Shown: in pieces, positions 35,118 to 44,077 of the stretch
Layout of the letters: the number at the start of each line of letters is the position of its first letter
Position numbering within the stretch: the first letter of the stretch is position 1
NCBI GenBank assembly: GCA_963828715.1
Contig: CAWHFX010000013.1
Coordinates: 124,001 to 188,000, forward strand
Source: JAQGMV01 sp963828715
Lineage (GTDB): Bacteria; Pseudomonadota; Gammaproteobacteria; Burkholderiales; SG8-41
Direction: 5' to 3'
Length of the DNA: 64,000 nucleotides
The notes under the pieces: generated by a model
What the model was told of the DNA's origin: nothing
Seen by the model: only the letters and a program-made list of their open reading frames with translations
Databases searched by the model: none
Program-made: the position numbers and the translations under genes

Positions 35118-36250
35118 TGTTCCAGCGTGCTGGCGCGTTCGCGTTTTGTCTTGTGCTCCTTTGCGCGTGCACCCGCGAAGCAACGAAACCCGATGAACCC
35201 GAAGTTCGCGTCCAGAGCGGGTCCATCATCTTCACCGACGCCGAAAAGGCGCCGCACCTGACGACCTCGGAGGTGACGCTACAGCGGGCGGTCCGCGTGC
35301 GCCTGAACGGGCGTCTCGCGTGGAACGAAGATCGGACGGTGCGCGTGTACTCGCCGTTCGCCGGTCGGGTAACCCGCATCGTCGTTCAGCCCGGTGATCG
35401 CGTGCGCAGGGGGCAGACGCTCGCCGTATTGGGTTCGCCCGAATTCGGCCAGGCACAGGCGGAAGCGCGCCGCGCCGAGACGGATGTCGCGCTCGCAGAG
35501 AAGAACCTGCAGCGGGTGAAAGAGCTCGAGAGCTTCGGCGTTTCCCCGCGCAAGGATCTGCAGGTCGCGGAGGCCGAGCACGCGCGTGCACAGGCGGAGC
35601 TCGACCGTGCGCGAGGCCGGTTGAAGCTCTATGGTGGCGCGGCGAACAGCGGCGATCAGTCGTTCGCGGTCGCAAGTCCCATCGACGGCACCGTCGTGGA
35701 ACGCAACATCAACCCGGGCCAGGAGATTCGTCCGGACCAGAGCACCGCCAATCTCCCCCCGCTGTTCGTCGTCAGCAACCCGAACACGCTGTGGGCCATG
35801 CTGGACGCGACGGAGAAGGATCTCCCGGCGCTGACCATCGGCAAGCGGGTCTCGATACGCGCGCCGGTTTACGAGGATGAACGCTTCGAAGGCAGGATCG
35901 CAAACGTGTCCGATTTTCTGGATCCCGCTACGCGCACGCTGAAAGTTCGCGCAACACTGGACAACAGCCAGCACCGCCTGAAGGCGGAGATGTTCGTGAC
36001 GGGTGAGATCGAGCTGGAGCAGACGCCGCAGATCGAGGTGCCCGCGAAGGCTGTGTTCTTCCAGGGCGGCAAGAACTACGTATTCGTCGCGGACGGGCCC
36101 GGCCGCTACACCCGGCGAGAAGTGCGGATCGGCGACGAGCACGACGGGAAAGTGCAGGTGGCCAACGGTCTGGAGCAGGGCGTGCACGTCGTGTCCGACG
36201 ATGTGCTCATGCTGCAGCAGATGGTTCAGCCGCGGCGCGTGCAGAAATGA
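35117..36250 (+). CDS. RND efflux periplasmic adaptor, CzcB/CusB-like
   Basis: 377 residues from ATG 35117. A lipoprotein signal (FAFCLVLLCACTREATKPDE, lipobox LLCAC) anchors it in the membrane. FAGRVTRIVVQPGDRVRRGQ is the lipoyl half-motif, followed by a coiled-coil hairpin (AQAEARRAETDVALAEKNLQ) and a second half SPIDGTVVERNINPGQEI. It links the RND pump to the outer-membrane channel. Start and stop both overlap neighbours (TGATG before, ATGA after), so the three genes form a tightly coupled operon. Confidence 0.92.
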   Translation: MFQRAGAFAFCLVLLCACTREATKPDEPEVRVQSGSIIFTDAEKAPHLTTSEVTLQRAVRVRLNGRLAWNEDRTVRVYSPFAGRVTRIVVQPGDRVRRGQTLAVLGSPEFGQAQAEARRAETDVALAEKNLQRVKELESFGVSPRKDLQVAEAEHARAQAELDRARGRLKLYGGAANSGDQSFAVASPIDGTVVERNINPGQEIRPDQSTANLPPLFVVSNPNTLWAMLDATEKDLPALTIGKRVSIRAPVYEDERFEGRIANVSDFLDPATRTLKVRATLDNSQHRLKAEMFVTGEIELEQTPQIEVPAKAVFFQGGKNYVFVADGPGRYTRREVRIGDEHDGKVQVANGLEQGVHVVSDDVLMLQQMVQPRRVQK

Positions 36251-39200
36251 GCCAGCGACACCACGCTACGGTCATCAGGCGCGTCGTCACGTTCGCGCTG
36301 CAGCAGCCACTCTTCGTGATACTCGCCGTACTCCTGTTCGTCGGCGGGGGCATCATCGCATTCAAGCAGCTGCCGGTCGAAGCACTGCCCGACGTGACCG
36401 ATACCCAGGTGACCGTCATCACACTGTATCCGGGACGCGCCGCCGAGGAGGTCGAAAAGCAGGTCACGTTCCCGATCGAAGTCGCGCTCGCAGGCATGCC
36501 GAACTCGATCCGGATGTTTTCGCACACGCAGTTCGGCCTCTCCTTCATCATCCTCACGTTCGATGACAAGGCGAACGCGTATTTCGCACGCCAGCAGGTG
36601 CTCGAACGGCTGCGGGACGCCGACCTGCCGCCGAACGTTACGCCGTCGCTCGCGCCGCTTTCGACGGCGGTGGGCGAGATCTACCGCTACCGGGTCATCG
36701 GCGCGGGCGTTCCCGAGTACGAGCTGCGCACGATCCAGGACTGGACCGTCGCGCGGCAACTCAAGCTCATTCCGGGCGTCGCCGATATCGTGAGCCTCGG
36801 CGGCTATATCAAGCAGTACGAGGTGAGCCCCGATCTCGCTAAGCTCAAGTATTACAAGATCAGCCTGCAGCAGCTTTTCAGCGCGCTCGAGCGGGGCAGC
36901 TCGAACGCGGGCGGCGGTTACGTCGAACAGGGCCGGCAGCAGTTTCTCATCCGGGGCATCGGTCTCGTGCGCTCGCCCGAAGAAGTGCTCGACATCGTCG
37001 TCACGGAGAGAAACGGGGTGCCCGTGCTGGTGCGGCACATTGCGACGCTGTCGATTGGCGCGGTGCCACGACAGGGCGTGATCGGTCAGGACGATGAGCC
37101 CGACATCGTCACCGGTGTCGTGCTGATGCGACGCGGAGAGAACCCGGCCGTCGTGCTCGAAGCGGTGAAGCAGAAAGTGGAGCTCCTGAACGCGTCGGTG
37201 CTGCCGCACGGCGTGTCGATCGTTCCCTACTACGACCGCACGTGGCTCCTCGACAAGACGCTGAAGACGGTCTTCACCAATCTCGTCGAAGGCGCGTCGC
37301 TCGTAACGCTCGTGCTGCTGTTGTTCCTGGGCAACCTTCGCGCGGCCGCGATCGTGGCGCTCATCATTCCGCTTTCACTGCTCGGCACGTTCCTGGGACT
37401 CACGTTCCTGGGCGTTCCCGCGAACCTTCTTTCACTCGGCGCGATGGACTTCGGCATCATCGTGGATGGCGCCGTGATCGTGGTCGAGAACGTGTTCCGG
37501 CGGCTGGGGGAAGCGCGGCTTGCGCCTGACGACAGCCGCGGACGAATGCAGACCATCCTCGATGCAGCGACGGAAGTCGGGCGTCCGACGCTGTTTTCGA
37601 TGCTGATCATCATCGCGGCCCATATCCCGATCTTCACGCTGCAGCGTCATGAGGGCCGCATTTTCGCGCCGATGGCGTACTCGGTGACCTCGGCATTGGT
37701 CGCGTCGCTGGTTTTCTCGCTGACGCTCGTCCCGCTGCTTTGTTATCTGCTGCTGCGAAAACCGATTCCCCACGAAGAAAACCGGCTCGTCGGCTGGTGC
37801 ATGCGGCGCTATCGGCCGCTGCTCGAATGGTCGCTGGCACGCCGTAAATTGGTCGTCGGCGCTGCCGTGGTGGCGCTCGCGCTCAGCATCGCGGCGGTCC
37901 CCAGGCTCGGCACGGAATTCCTGCCGGAGTTGAACGAGGGCTCGATCTGGATCAACGTGCCGTTGCACCCGAGTCTTTCGGTCACCGAAGCCCGCGCGCA
38001 GATGTTGCAAATGCGAAACGCGATCGCGGGGATTCCCGAAATCAAGACGATCGTCTACAAGGCCGGCCGCCCCGAGGACGGAACCGATCCAAAGCTCATC
38101 AGCATGGCCGAGATCCTGGTCGATCTGAAGCCCGAGTCCGAATGGACGCGCAAGGTCACCAAGCAATCCATCATCAAAGAGATCGATCAGGCGTTCGACA
38201 AGATCCCCGGCGTGCAGGCGAGCTTCTCGCAGCCGATCCGTGACAACATCCTCGAGAGCATCTCGCAGATCGACGGCCAGATCGTCGTGAAGGTGTTCGG
38301 AGACGATCTCGACGTGCTGCGTGAGACCGGGCGCCAGGTCCTGAACGCCATTTCGGACGTGCCCGGACTCGCACGCGCGATGATCGACCGCCAAGGCGAG
38401 CTGCCGCAGGAGCTGATCGAAATCGACCGCGCGCAGGCCGCCCGCTACGGCCTCAATATCGGCGACATCCAGGACGTGATCGAAACGGCGCTCGGCGGCC
38501 GTGAAGCGACGCGCATCTGGGAAGGAGAGCGCAAGTTCGGCGTCGTGGTGCGGCTGCGCGAGGACGAGCGTTCGCTCACCGCGCTGCGCGACATCCTGCT
38601 CACGACTCAATCGGGGGCCTTCATTCCGCTCAACCAGGTCGCGAGCTTCAAGACGATCGGCGGCAGCATGAACATCAGCCGCGAGAACGGCGGGCGCGTC
38701 ATCGCGATCGGCGTATTCATCGAAGGCCGCGACATGGGCTCCGTCGTGCACGACATGCAGGCGCGCGTCGCGGAGCAGGTCAAGCTGCCGCCGGGTTACA
38801 CGATGAGCTGGTCGGGCGAATTCGAAAACCAGGAACGCGCGATGGCGCGACTCTCCGTGATCGTGCCCATCTCGATCCTGCTCATATTCATTCTGCTGTT
38901 CGACGCGTTCAAGTCGTTCCGCGGCGCGACGCTGATCGTGCTCAACATCCCGTTCGCGCTGATCGGCGGCATCTTCGCTTTGCTCATCACCGGAATTCCG
39001 CTCTCGGTATCGGCTGCGATCGGATTCATCGCACTATTCGGACAGGCCGTGCTCAACGGCGTCGTCATGGTGTCCTATTTCAATCAGCTGAAAAACAGTG
39101 GAGCCTCGCCGGAACAGGCGGTGATCGAAGGTTCGCTCGTGCGATTAAGAACCGTGCTCATGACGGGTCTGCTGGCCATGTTCGGCCTGCTTCCCATGGC

Positions 39201-39387
39201 ACTCTCACACGATATCGGATCTGAAACGCAGAAACCTCTCGCCGTGGTGGTCATCGGCGGCCTTATCTCGGCGACCATCCTGACGCTGATCGTTCTGCCG
39301 ACGCTGTACGTGATCTTCGAGCGGCGCTACTATCACGGCCATACGCGGCAGGCTGCGGCAGCAGCGGCGTCTAAACCGCTCCATTAG
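36247..39387 (+). CDS. heavy-metal efflux RND pump, CzcA/CusA family
   Basis: 1046 residues, full length for HME-RND pumps. FALQQPLFVILAVLLFVGGG starts the first helix, followed by EALPDVTDTQVTVITLYPGR. The TM4 signature MDFGIIVDGAVIVVEN is of the DFG...DGAV type found in CzcA-like pumps for Zn, Co, Cd and Ni, rather than the form seen in copper/silver pumps (recalled family knowledge). Later motifs include ELPQELIEIDRAQAARYGLN and GFIALFGQAVLNGVVMVSYF. It exports periplasmic or cytoplasmic divalent cations using the proton gradient. The neighbouring two-component system probably controls it. Confidence 0.93.
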   Translation: MSQRHHATVIRRVVTFALQQPLFVILAVLLFVGGGIIAFKQLPVEALPDVTDTQVTVITLYPGRAAEEVEKQVTFPIEVALAGMPNSIRMFSHTQFGLSFIILTFDDKANAYFARQQVLERLRDADLPPNVTPSLAPLSTAVGEIYRYRVIGAGVPEYELRTIQDWTVARQLKLIPGVADIVSLGGYIKQYEVSPDLAKLKYYKISLQQLFSALERGSSNAGGGYVEQGRQQFLIRGIGLVRSPEEVLDIVVTERNGVPVLVRHIATLSIGAVPRQGVIGQDDEPDIVTGVVLMRRGENPAVVLEAVKQKVELLNASVLPHGVSIVPYYDRTWLLDKTLKTVFTNLVEGASLVTLVLLLFLGNLRAAAIVALIIPLSLLGTFLGLTFLGVPANLLSLGAMDFGIIVDGAVIVVENVFRRLGEARLAPDDSRGRMQTILDAATEVGRPTLFSMLIIIAAHIPIFTLQRHEGRIFAPMAYSVTSALVASLVFSLTLVPLLCYLLLRKPIPHEENRLVGWCMRRYRPLLEWSLARRKLVVGAAVVALALSIAAVPRLGTEFLPELNEGSIWINVPLHPSLSVTEARAQMLQMRNAIAGIPEIKTIVYKAGRPEDGTDPKLISMAEILVDLKPESEWTRKVTKQSIIKEIDQAFDKIPGVQASFSQPIRDNILESISQIDGQIVVKVFGDDLDVLRETGRQVLNAISDVPGLARAMIDRQGELPQELIEIDRAQAARYGLNIGDIQDVIETALGGREATRIWEGERKFGVVVRLREDERSLTALRDILLTTQSGAFIPLNQVASFKTIGGSMNISRENGGRVIAIGVFIEGRDMGSVVHDMQARVAEQVKLPPGYTMSWSGEFENQERAMARLSVIVPISILLIFILLFDAFKSFRGATLIVLNIPFALIGGIFALLITGIPLSVSAAIGFIALFGQAVLNGVVMVSYFNQLKNSGASPEQAVIEGSLVRLRTVLMTGLLAMFGLLPMALSHDIGSETQKPLAVVVIGGLISATILTLIVLPTLYVIFERRYYHGHTRQAAAAAASKPLH

Positions 39388-39519
39388 CACGGCCCTACGT
39401 CGTGAGCGGGGCCTGTGAAAGAGCGGGGTCTCCGCGAACGAAGAATTCGAGCGCGTCAGAACTCACGTGCGAGGACGCGAGGGCTACGGAGATGCTCATC
39501 GTGCTGAGCAGCTGATTCG

Positions 39520-40806
39520 TCAGAGCTCCGCGTGCAGGCGCAGGCTCAGCACATCCACAGGACCTCTGTCGCGGTTGTAACCGGGATTCGTGATGCGCTG
39601 GTAGCCGACCGACAGCGCCATGTTCTTCGTCACGCCGAGGCTGTAGAACCCTTCCAGGATGCGTTCGGTGCCGTAGTTGAGCTGTCCGTCGCCGAGGAAA
39701 AAGCCGAGTCCGCCGCGCGCGAGGTAATCGCGATGCGCGGCCGATAATCCATTGATGTAGCCCGCGACGCCGAATTTATCTTCGGGCCGCCCCCAGCCCG
39801 TTCCTTTCACCAGCGCGCCGACCGAAAGCGAACGGTCGATCTCCGTGAACATGAACGTCTCGGTGCGGCCGTCGCTCCATCCGGCTCGTACGAACGCACC
39901 GATGTCATCTGTGACCTCCACCTGAGTGCTGAGACCGAAGCCGTACTTGCTTTGCGTCCTGCGCACGTCCGCGACCGACGGCGGCGAGCTGATCGCAATC
40001 GCATCGCGATAGGCTCCGGCATTCACCCTATTGTGGAACACGAGCGCACGCGCTATCGCGTTGTGGCCGCCCAGCTTGTACGGCAGCTCGAATTCGGCTG
40101 CGTCGCCGTAACGATCGAGCAACGCCCGATCGAGCTGCAAACCATTCGACTCGACAGGTACGAGGAAACGCCCGACACGGGCCTGCCAGCCGGGCGAGAT
40201 GTATTCGAGGGCGACGCCCCACGTATAGCCGCGCGCGTCGGCGGGATAATCCCATGCCCCGTACGTGAGCGAAGCCCAGTTCATGAATTGCGTGCGCGCA
40301 TCGCGGCTGTAGTCCATCGCGTCGAACACGTCGAGCACCGACACGTTACCTGCGGTGAGGACGACCCGCTCGGCCGCATAGGCTGTCTTCACCTGATTCT
40401 GCTCGGACGCCTGTTCCTCCGTCTCGCCGGCAAGGTTCCAGGTTTGCCGGAGAAAGGCGCGGGCGCGATACACGCGAACCTGCGTACCCGACCCACGCTG
40501 ATTTTCCCCGTTCGTGAATCCACCCAGGCCGTGCAAACTGGAAAACGGCAGGCCGGCGATCCATTCCGGGTTGATGTACAGCTCGGTGTTTCGATAACGC
40601 GCACCCAGGAACAACGTCGACGTGAACGTGTAGCCGCGCTCTGTATTCGAGGACAGGCTGTTCGGACCCGAATACGACGCGGGAAAGGACGGGTGATACT
40701 GGCGAAGGTAGGTGGCTTGACCGTGCAGCTCCAAGCCCCAGTCTTCGGCTACGGCAGACGTGGTCGCAAACGCGAGTGCGACAGCGCAGAGTTGCGGAAG
40801 GCGCAT
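39520..40806 (-). CDS. outer-membrane porin, OprB-like carbohydrate porin
   Basis: 428 residues from ATG 40806, chosen because MRLPQLCAVALAFATTSAVA followed by EDWGLELHG is a clear signal peptide; the frame is open to 40962. The mature part has repeated amphipathic strands, such as TLFLGARYRNTELYINPEW, TWGVALEYISPGWQARVG and SVGYQRITNPGYNRDR, and ends with LSLRLHAEL. This is the alternating pattern and C-terminal aromatic/hydrophobic strand of a beta-barrel. It resembles carbohydrate-selective porins and DUF-type relatives; the ligand is unknown. Confidence 0.75.
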   Translation of the reverse strand: MRLPQLCAVALAFATTSAVAEDWGLELHGQATYLRQYHPSFPASYSGPNSLSSNTERGYTFTSTLFLGARYRNTELYINPEWIAGLPFSSLHGLGGFTNGENQRGSGTQVRVYRARAFLRQTWNLAGETEEQASEQNQVKTAYAAERVVLTAGNVSVLDVFDAMDYSRDARTQFMNWASLTYGAWDYPADARGYTWGVALEYISPGWQARVGRFLVPVESNGLQLDRALLDRYGDAAEFELPYKLGGHNAIARALVFHNRVNAGAYRDAIAISSPPSVADVRRTQSKYGFGLSTQVEVTDDIGAFVRAGWSDGRTETFMFTEIDRSLSVGALVKGTGWGRPEDKFGVAGYINGLSAAHRDYLARGGLGFFLGDGQLNYGTERILEGFYSLGVTKNMALSVGYQRITNPGYNRDRGPVDVLSLRLHAEL

Positions 40807-40897
40807 CGAAGTTCGGTGTGGTGTTTGAGTCGCAGCCGGCGGCGAGTTTACCGGCAAACCATGCGGCCGCGTGAACGCCCGGGACACTCCCGCGGCG

Positions 40898-41926
40898 CTA
40901 TCGATCGATCGCAGGAAACAGCACTGCCCCTGTCGGACCGTAATCCGGCAGGACACGCGCAATTACATGTGGTGGCTGTAACCGGCACTCCGAGATCAAC
41001 TCGACGACCGAACGCTCGATCTCTTCGATATCGTCCGCCGGGTGCAGTGGCCAGCGAAAACCCTCGACGATCGTATCGTCCAGCAAAGTCCAGAGTGTCA
41101 CGCGCACTTCGCCGCCCTCGTGTGCCGAAAGCGTCACGGTGGGATCGCCGAACGCAAGACGCACCCGGCGCAGCGTGTTGCTCATGAACAGATTGAAAGC
41201 CGTTTCGACGGCGGCTCTGCGGCCCGTAAACGCTGCGGTGTAGAGACCGGTCGGGGGACGCGGAATCGCGAGCACCTGCACGCCCGGGACGGCGAGTTGC
41301 GCGCCCATCGCTCTCAGCGCGGGCGTGCCCCACGCACCGATGTTCGCGCCGGTCTCGACGATGTCGGGCGCATGTGCGGGTACGATCGCCGCGCCGAGCA
41401 GAAATCGCAGATGAACTTCTTCGCTCGCACGCGCGACCTGGATCGGGGCTGGCGCCGCCTGCCGTATGCGCGTGCTTTCCCAGCCGCGCAGCACCTCTCC
41501 GGGCGCGAGCGATTCCAGCAGATCGAGCCCGCAAAGCGCGCTGCTGGAGCCCACGCTGCGGCTCGCACCGAACACGCCATGCTGTTCGAGCACGCGCGTC
41601 ACCGCGGCAGGATCCGGCAGCACGCAACTCAACAAGGTTGCAGCCGAACTACCGGCGCACACCACCATCCACGGTATTGCGAATACGCGGGTACTGACTT
41701 CGTCCCCTGCCGGTTTCTCGAGCGCGACACACAGTGCACGCCACAAGCGCGAATACGGGAGAGCGGCCGGTGCGCCGGCGAGGGCGGCTCGGATCCGGTC
41801 GTCTCGTCCGGCGACGGCGAGGTCCCGGAAACGCGTTACGAGCTCAGTATGCGAGTCGTTCGCGAGCGCGCGCGCGGCGAGCGGGTTCGACGCGTCTGCG
41901 ACATAACGGCGGGGGTCCGGGAGCAT
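40898..41926 (-). CDS. conserved hypothetical protein
   Basis: 342 residues: MLPDPRRYVADASNPLAARA, YSRLWRALCVALEKPAGDE, VFAIPWMVVCAGSSAATLLS and a C-terminal VHLRFLLGAAIVPAHAPDIV. I do not recognise a family. There is no signal peptide and no obvious catalytic motif; the protein is Ala- and Val-rich and probably soluble. It lies 3 bp after the stop of a TTT binding-protein gene on the same strand and 91 bp before the porin, so the three may form a transcript. Confidence 0.55.
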   Translation of the reverse strand: MLPDPRRYVADASNPLAARALANDSHTELVTRFRDLAVAGRDDRIRAALAGAPAALPYSRLWRALCVALEKPAGDEVSTRVFAIPWMVVCAGSSAATLLSCVLPDPAAVTRVLEQHGVFGASRSVGSSSALCGLDLLESLAPGEVLRGWESTRIRQAAPAPIQVARASEEVHLRFLLGAAIVPAHAPDIVETGANIGAWGTPALRAMGAQLAVPGVQVLAIPRPPTGLYTAAFTGRRAAVETAFNLFMSNTLRRVRLAFGDPTVTLSAHEGGEVRVTLWTLLDDTIVEGFRWPLHPADDIEEIERSVVELISECRLQPPHVIARVLPDYGPTGAVLFPAIDR

Positions 41927-41929
41927 GCA

Positions 41930-42886
41930 TCAATCCACCTGGGCGCCAGAGGCTTTCACCACTTTTGCCCATTTGGCGTAATCGGTCTTGATCAGGCTCG
42001 CGAATGCATCGGGCGTGCCGCCGACGATTTCAGCCGTTTGTGCGGCAAGCGACCGACCGAGCTCAGGTGACTTGAGCGCACTGTTCAGCGCCTGATTCAG
42101 CCGAACGACGATGGCTTTCGGGGTTGCCGCAGGCGCGACGATTCCGAACCAGTTCACGACCTCGTAGCCGGGCACCGTCTCGGCGATCGTGGGTACGTCG
42201 GGAAACGCGGACGAACGCTTCGGCCCCGTAACAGCAAGCGCGCGCAGCTTGCCCGCCTTCACCTGCGGCGTGAGGGGAACGGCGCTCGCGATCGTGAGAC
42301 CGATTTGTCCGCCGAGCATGTCGGTGATCATCGGACCGGTGCCCTTGTAGGGTACATGCACGAGCTCGATCCCAGCCATCGATCTTAAGAGTTCCATCGC
42401 GAGATGGCTGGACGAGCCGCTGCCCCCGGACCCGTAGCTCACCTGGCCGGGTTTGGCTTTGGCGATCGCGATCACGTCCTTCACCGTTTTCGCCTGCAGC
42501 GCAGGCCCCGAAGCCATCATGAGCGGAACGGATACGAAATGGATCACTGGCGCGAAATCGTGGACGGCGTCGTACGTGACCTTCTTGTAGAGGTGCGGAT
42601 TAATCACCTGCGGGATGGAAGTGAACAGAAGCGTGTAACCATCGGGATTCGAATGCGCGGCGATTTCGGTGCCGATCAGCCCGCCTGCGCCGCCGCGGTT
42701 GTCGACCACGATCTGGGCATGGAGTGTCTGGCTGAGCTCCTGTGCCGCGATTCGCCCCAGGATGTCGGCTGCGCCGCCGGGTGGAAAGCCGACGATGAGC
42801 CGGACCGGACGATCGGGATACGCTTCCGCGCCAATGGCATTGCCGCAGGCCAGGACGAGCGTGGCGAAGGCGAGTGACTTAAGCAT
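41930..42886 (-). CDS. TTT (Bug/TctC family) solute-binding protein
   Basis: 318 residues with signal peptide MLKSLAFATLVLACGNAIGA. Family motifs: YPDRPVRLIVGFPPGGAADI, QIVVDNRGGAGGLIGTEIAA, PDGYTLLF, VHVPYKGTGPMITDMLGGQI and VPTIAETVPGYEVVNWFGIV. It binds an unknown carboxylate in the periplasm. A hairpin repeat ends 9 bp upstream of the ATG and its GAGGGG is the likely ribosome binding site. No membrane subunits adjoin it. Confidence 0.92.
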   Translation of the reverse strand: MLKSLAFATLVLACGNAIGAEAYPDRPVRLIVGFPPGGAADILGRIAAQELSQTLHAQIVVDNRGGAGGLIGTEIAAHSNPDGYTLLFTSIPQVINPHLYKKVTYDAVHDFAPVIHFVSVPLMMASGPALQAKTVKDVIAIAKAKPGQVSYGSGGSGSSSHLAMELLRSMAGIELVHVPYKGTGPMITDMLGGQIGLTIASAVPLTPQVKAGKLRALAVTGPKRSSAFPDVPTIAETVPGYEVVNWFGIVAPAATPKAIVVRLNQALNSALKSPELGRSLAAQTAEIVGGTPDAFASLIKTDYAKWAKVVKASGAQVD

Positions 42887-42894
42887 CGCTGCTT

Positions 42895-42934
42895 CCCCTC
42901 ACCCTACCCTCTCCCCGTGCACGGGGCGAGGGAG
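42895..42934. repeat. dispersed 40-bp hairpin repeat, copy 2
   Basis: Same sequence as at 8051-8091 except for a one-base gap and the loop: CCCCTCACCCTACCCTCTCC then CCGTGCACGGGGCGAGGGAG. CCCCGTGCACGGGG is a perfect palindrome. Compensation in the loop with the arms unchanged suggests selection for the hairpin or recent spread. It lies between two TTT binding-protein genes, in the leader of the downstream one. Confidence 0.75.
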
Positions 42935-43080
42935 TGTCTCGTCACCTCTGGCGCGCTCCTTGCTGATATTCGCGATATCACCTTCGTCGCGCTCCTTGCA
43001 TCCATCACGTTCTGGGCCTAACGCGCTCCACGTGGGACTTGTTCAGAGGTTCCCCAAGCCGAAGGCGAGCGTCACCCCCA

Positions 43081-44055
43081 TCAGCCTTCCGGTGTCGCAC
43101 CCGACGCCTTCACGGCCTTGCCCCACTTCTCGATCTCGCTTTTGAAAAACGCGGTGAACTGCTCCGGCGTGTCGCCGACGAAGTCCGCGCCCTCGGACGA
43201 CATCCGATCGCGAATCTCGCGCAGGTTGATGATGCGCACCGTCTCCTTGTGCAGGCGGTTCACGATGTCCCGCGAGGTGCCCGTCGGAACCGATACGCCG
43301 AACCACGAGCCGGTTTCGAAACCCTTCAATCCCTGCTCGCTGATGGTCGGGATGTCGGGAACGGCAGCAACGCGCTTCAGTGTCGTGACGCCGAGCGCGC
43401 GTACGCGGCCGCTCTTCACGTGCGGCAGCGTCGAGACCATCGCGCCGAAATAGACTTCGATGTGGCCGGCAACGACGTCTATCAGTGCCGGCGTCGCACC
43501 GCGATATGGCACGTGCACCATCTTCACGCCGGCCATCGTCTTGAAGATTTCGCCGGCAAGGTGGTGCGGGCTGCCGATGCCGGTCGAACCGTGGCGCAGC
43601 GCGTTCGGCTGCGCCTTCGCGAGCGCGATGAGGTCCTTCACGTTCTTCGCGGGCACCGAGGGATGAACCACGAGAATGCCGGGCACCGTCGCGAAGTTCG
43701 TGATGTGCACGAAATCGCGCAGGATGTCGAAGTTGAGCTTGGGATACAGCGTCACGTTGATCGCATTCGCCACCGTCGGCATGAACAGGGTGTAGCCGTC
43801 CGGAGCGGATTTCGCAGCGACGTCCGTGCCGATGTTCGTACCGGCGCCGGGGCGATTCTCGATGATGACCTGCTGTCCCCAGCTTTCGCCCAGCTTCTGC
43901 CCCACCGCCCGCGCCAGCATGTCCGCAACGCCGCCCGGCGTATACCCGACGATCCAGCGAATCGGCTTGGCAGGATATGTGCTCTGAGCAAACACAGCCC
44001 CGTTCGCGCAGCCAGCCGCAAGCACGCACGACACGACGGCCCTGCGCAGCATCAT
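43081..44055 (-). CDS. TTT (Bug/TctC family) solute-binding protein
   Basis: 324 residues from ATG 44055 (MMLRRAVVSCVLAAGCANGA), with cleavage near VFAQ. Motifs: YPAKPIRWIVGYTPGGVADM, QVIIENRPGAGTNIGTDVAA, PDGYTLFMP and MVHVPYRGATPALIDVVAGH. The frame is open to 44367, but similarity and the signal peptide start at 44055. It lies 22 bp downstream of the gamma-glutamyltransferase gene on the same strand, so it is probably cotranscribed with it. Confidence 0.92.
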   Translation of the reverse strand: MMLRRAVVSCVLAAGCANGAVFAQSTYPAKPIRWIVGYTPGGVADMLARAVGQKLGESWGQQVIIENRPGAGTNIGTDVAAKSAPDGYTLFMPTVANAINVTLYPKLNFDILRDFVHITNFATVPGILVVHPSVPAKNVKDLIALAKAQPNALRHGSTGIGSPHHLAGEIFKTMAGVKMVHVPYRGATPALIDVVAGHIEVYFGAMVSTLPHVKSGRVRALGVTTLKRVAAVPDIPTISEQGLKGFETGSWFGVSVPTGTSRDIVNRLHKETVRIINLREIRDRMSSEGADFVGDTPEQFTAFFKSEIEKWGKAVKASGATPEG

Positions 44056-44077
44056 GTTTCCTCGCTTTCCGATTCCG

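Noticed and set aside
37432..38751. 439-codon minus-strand ORF over the RND pump gene
   Set aside because: Asp/His/Arg-rich antisense shadow of czcA-type coding sequence.
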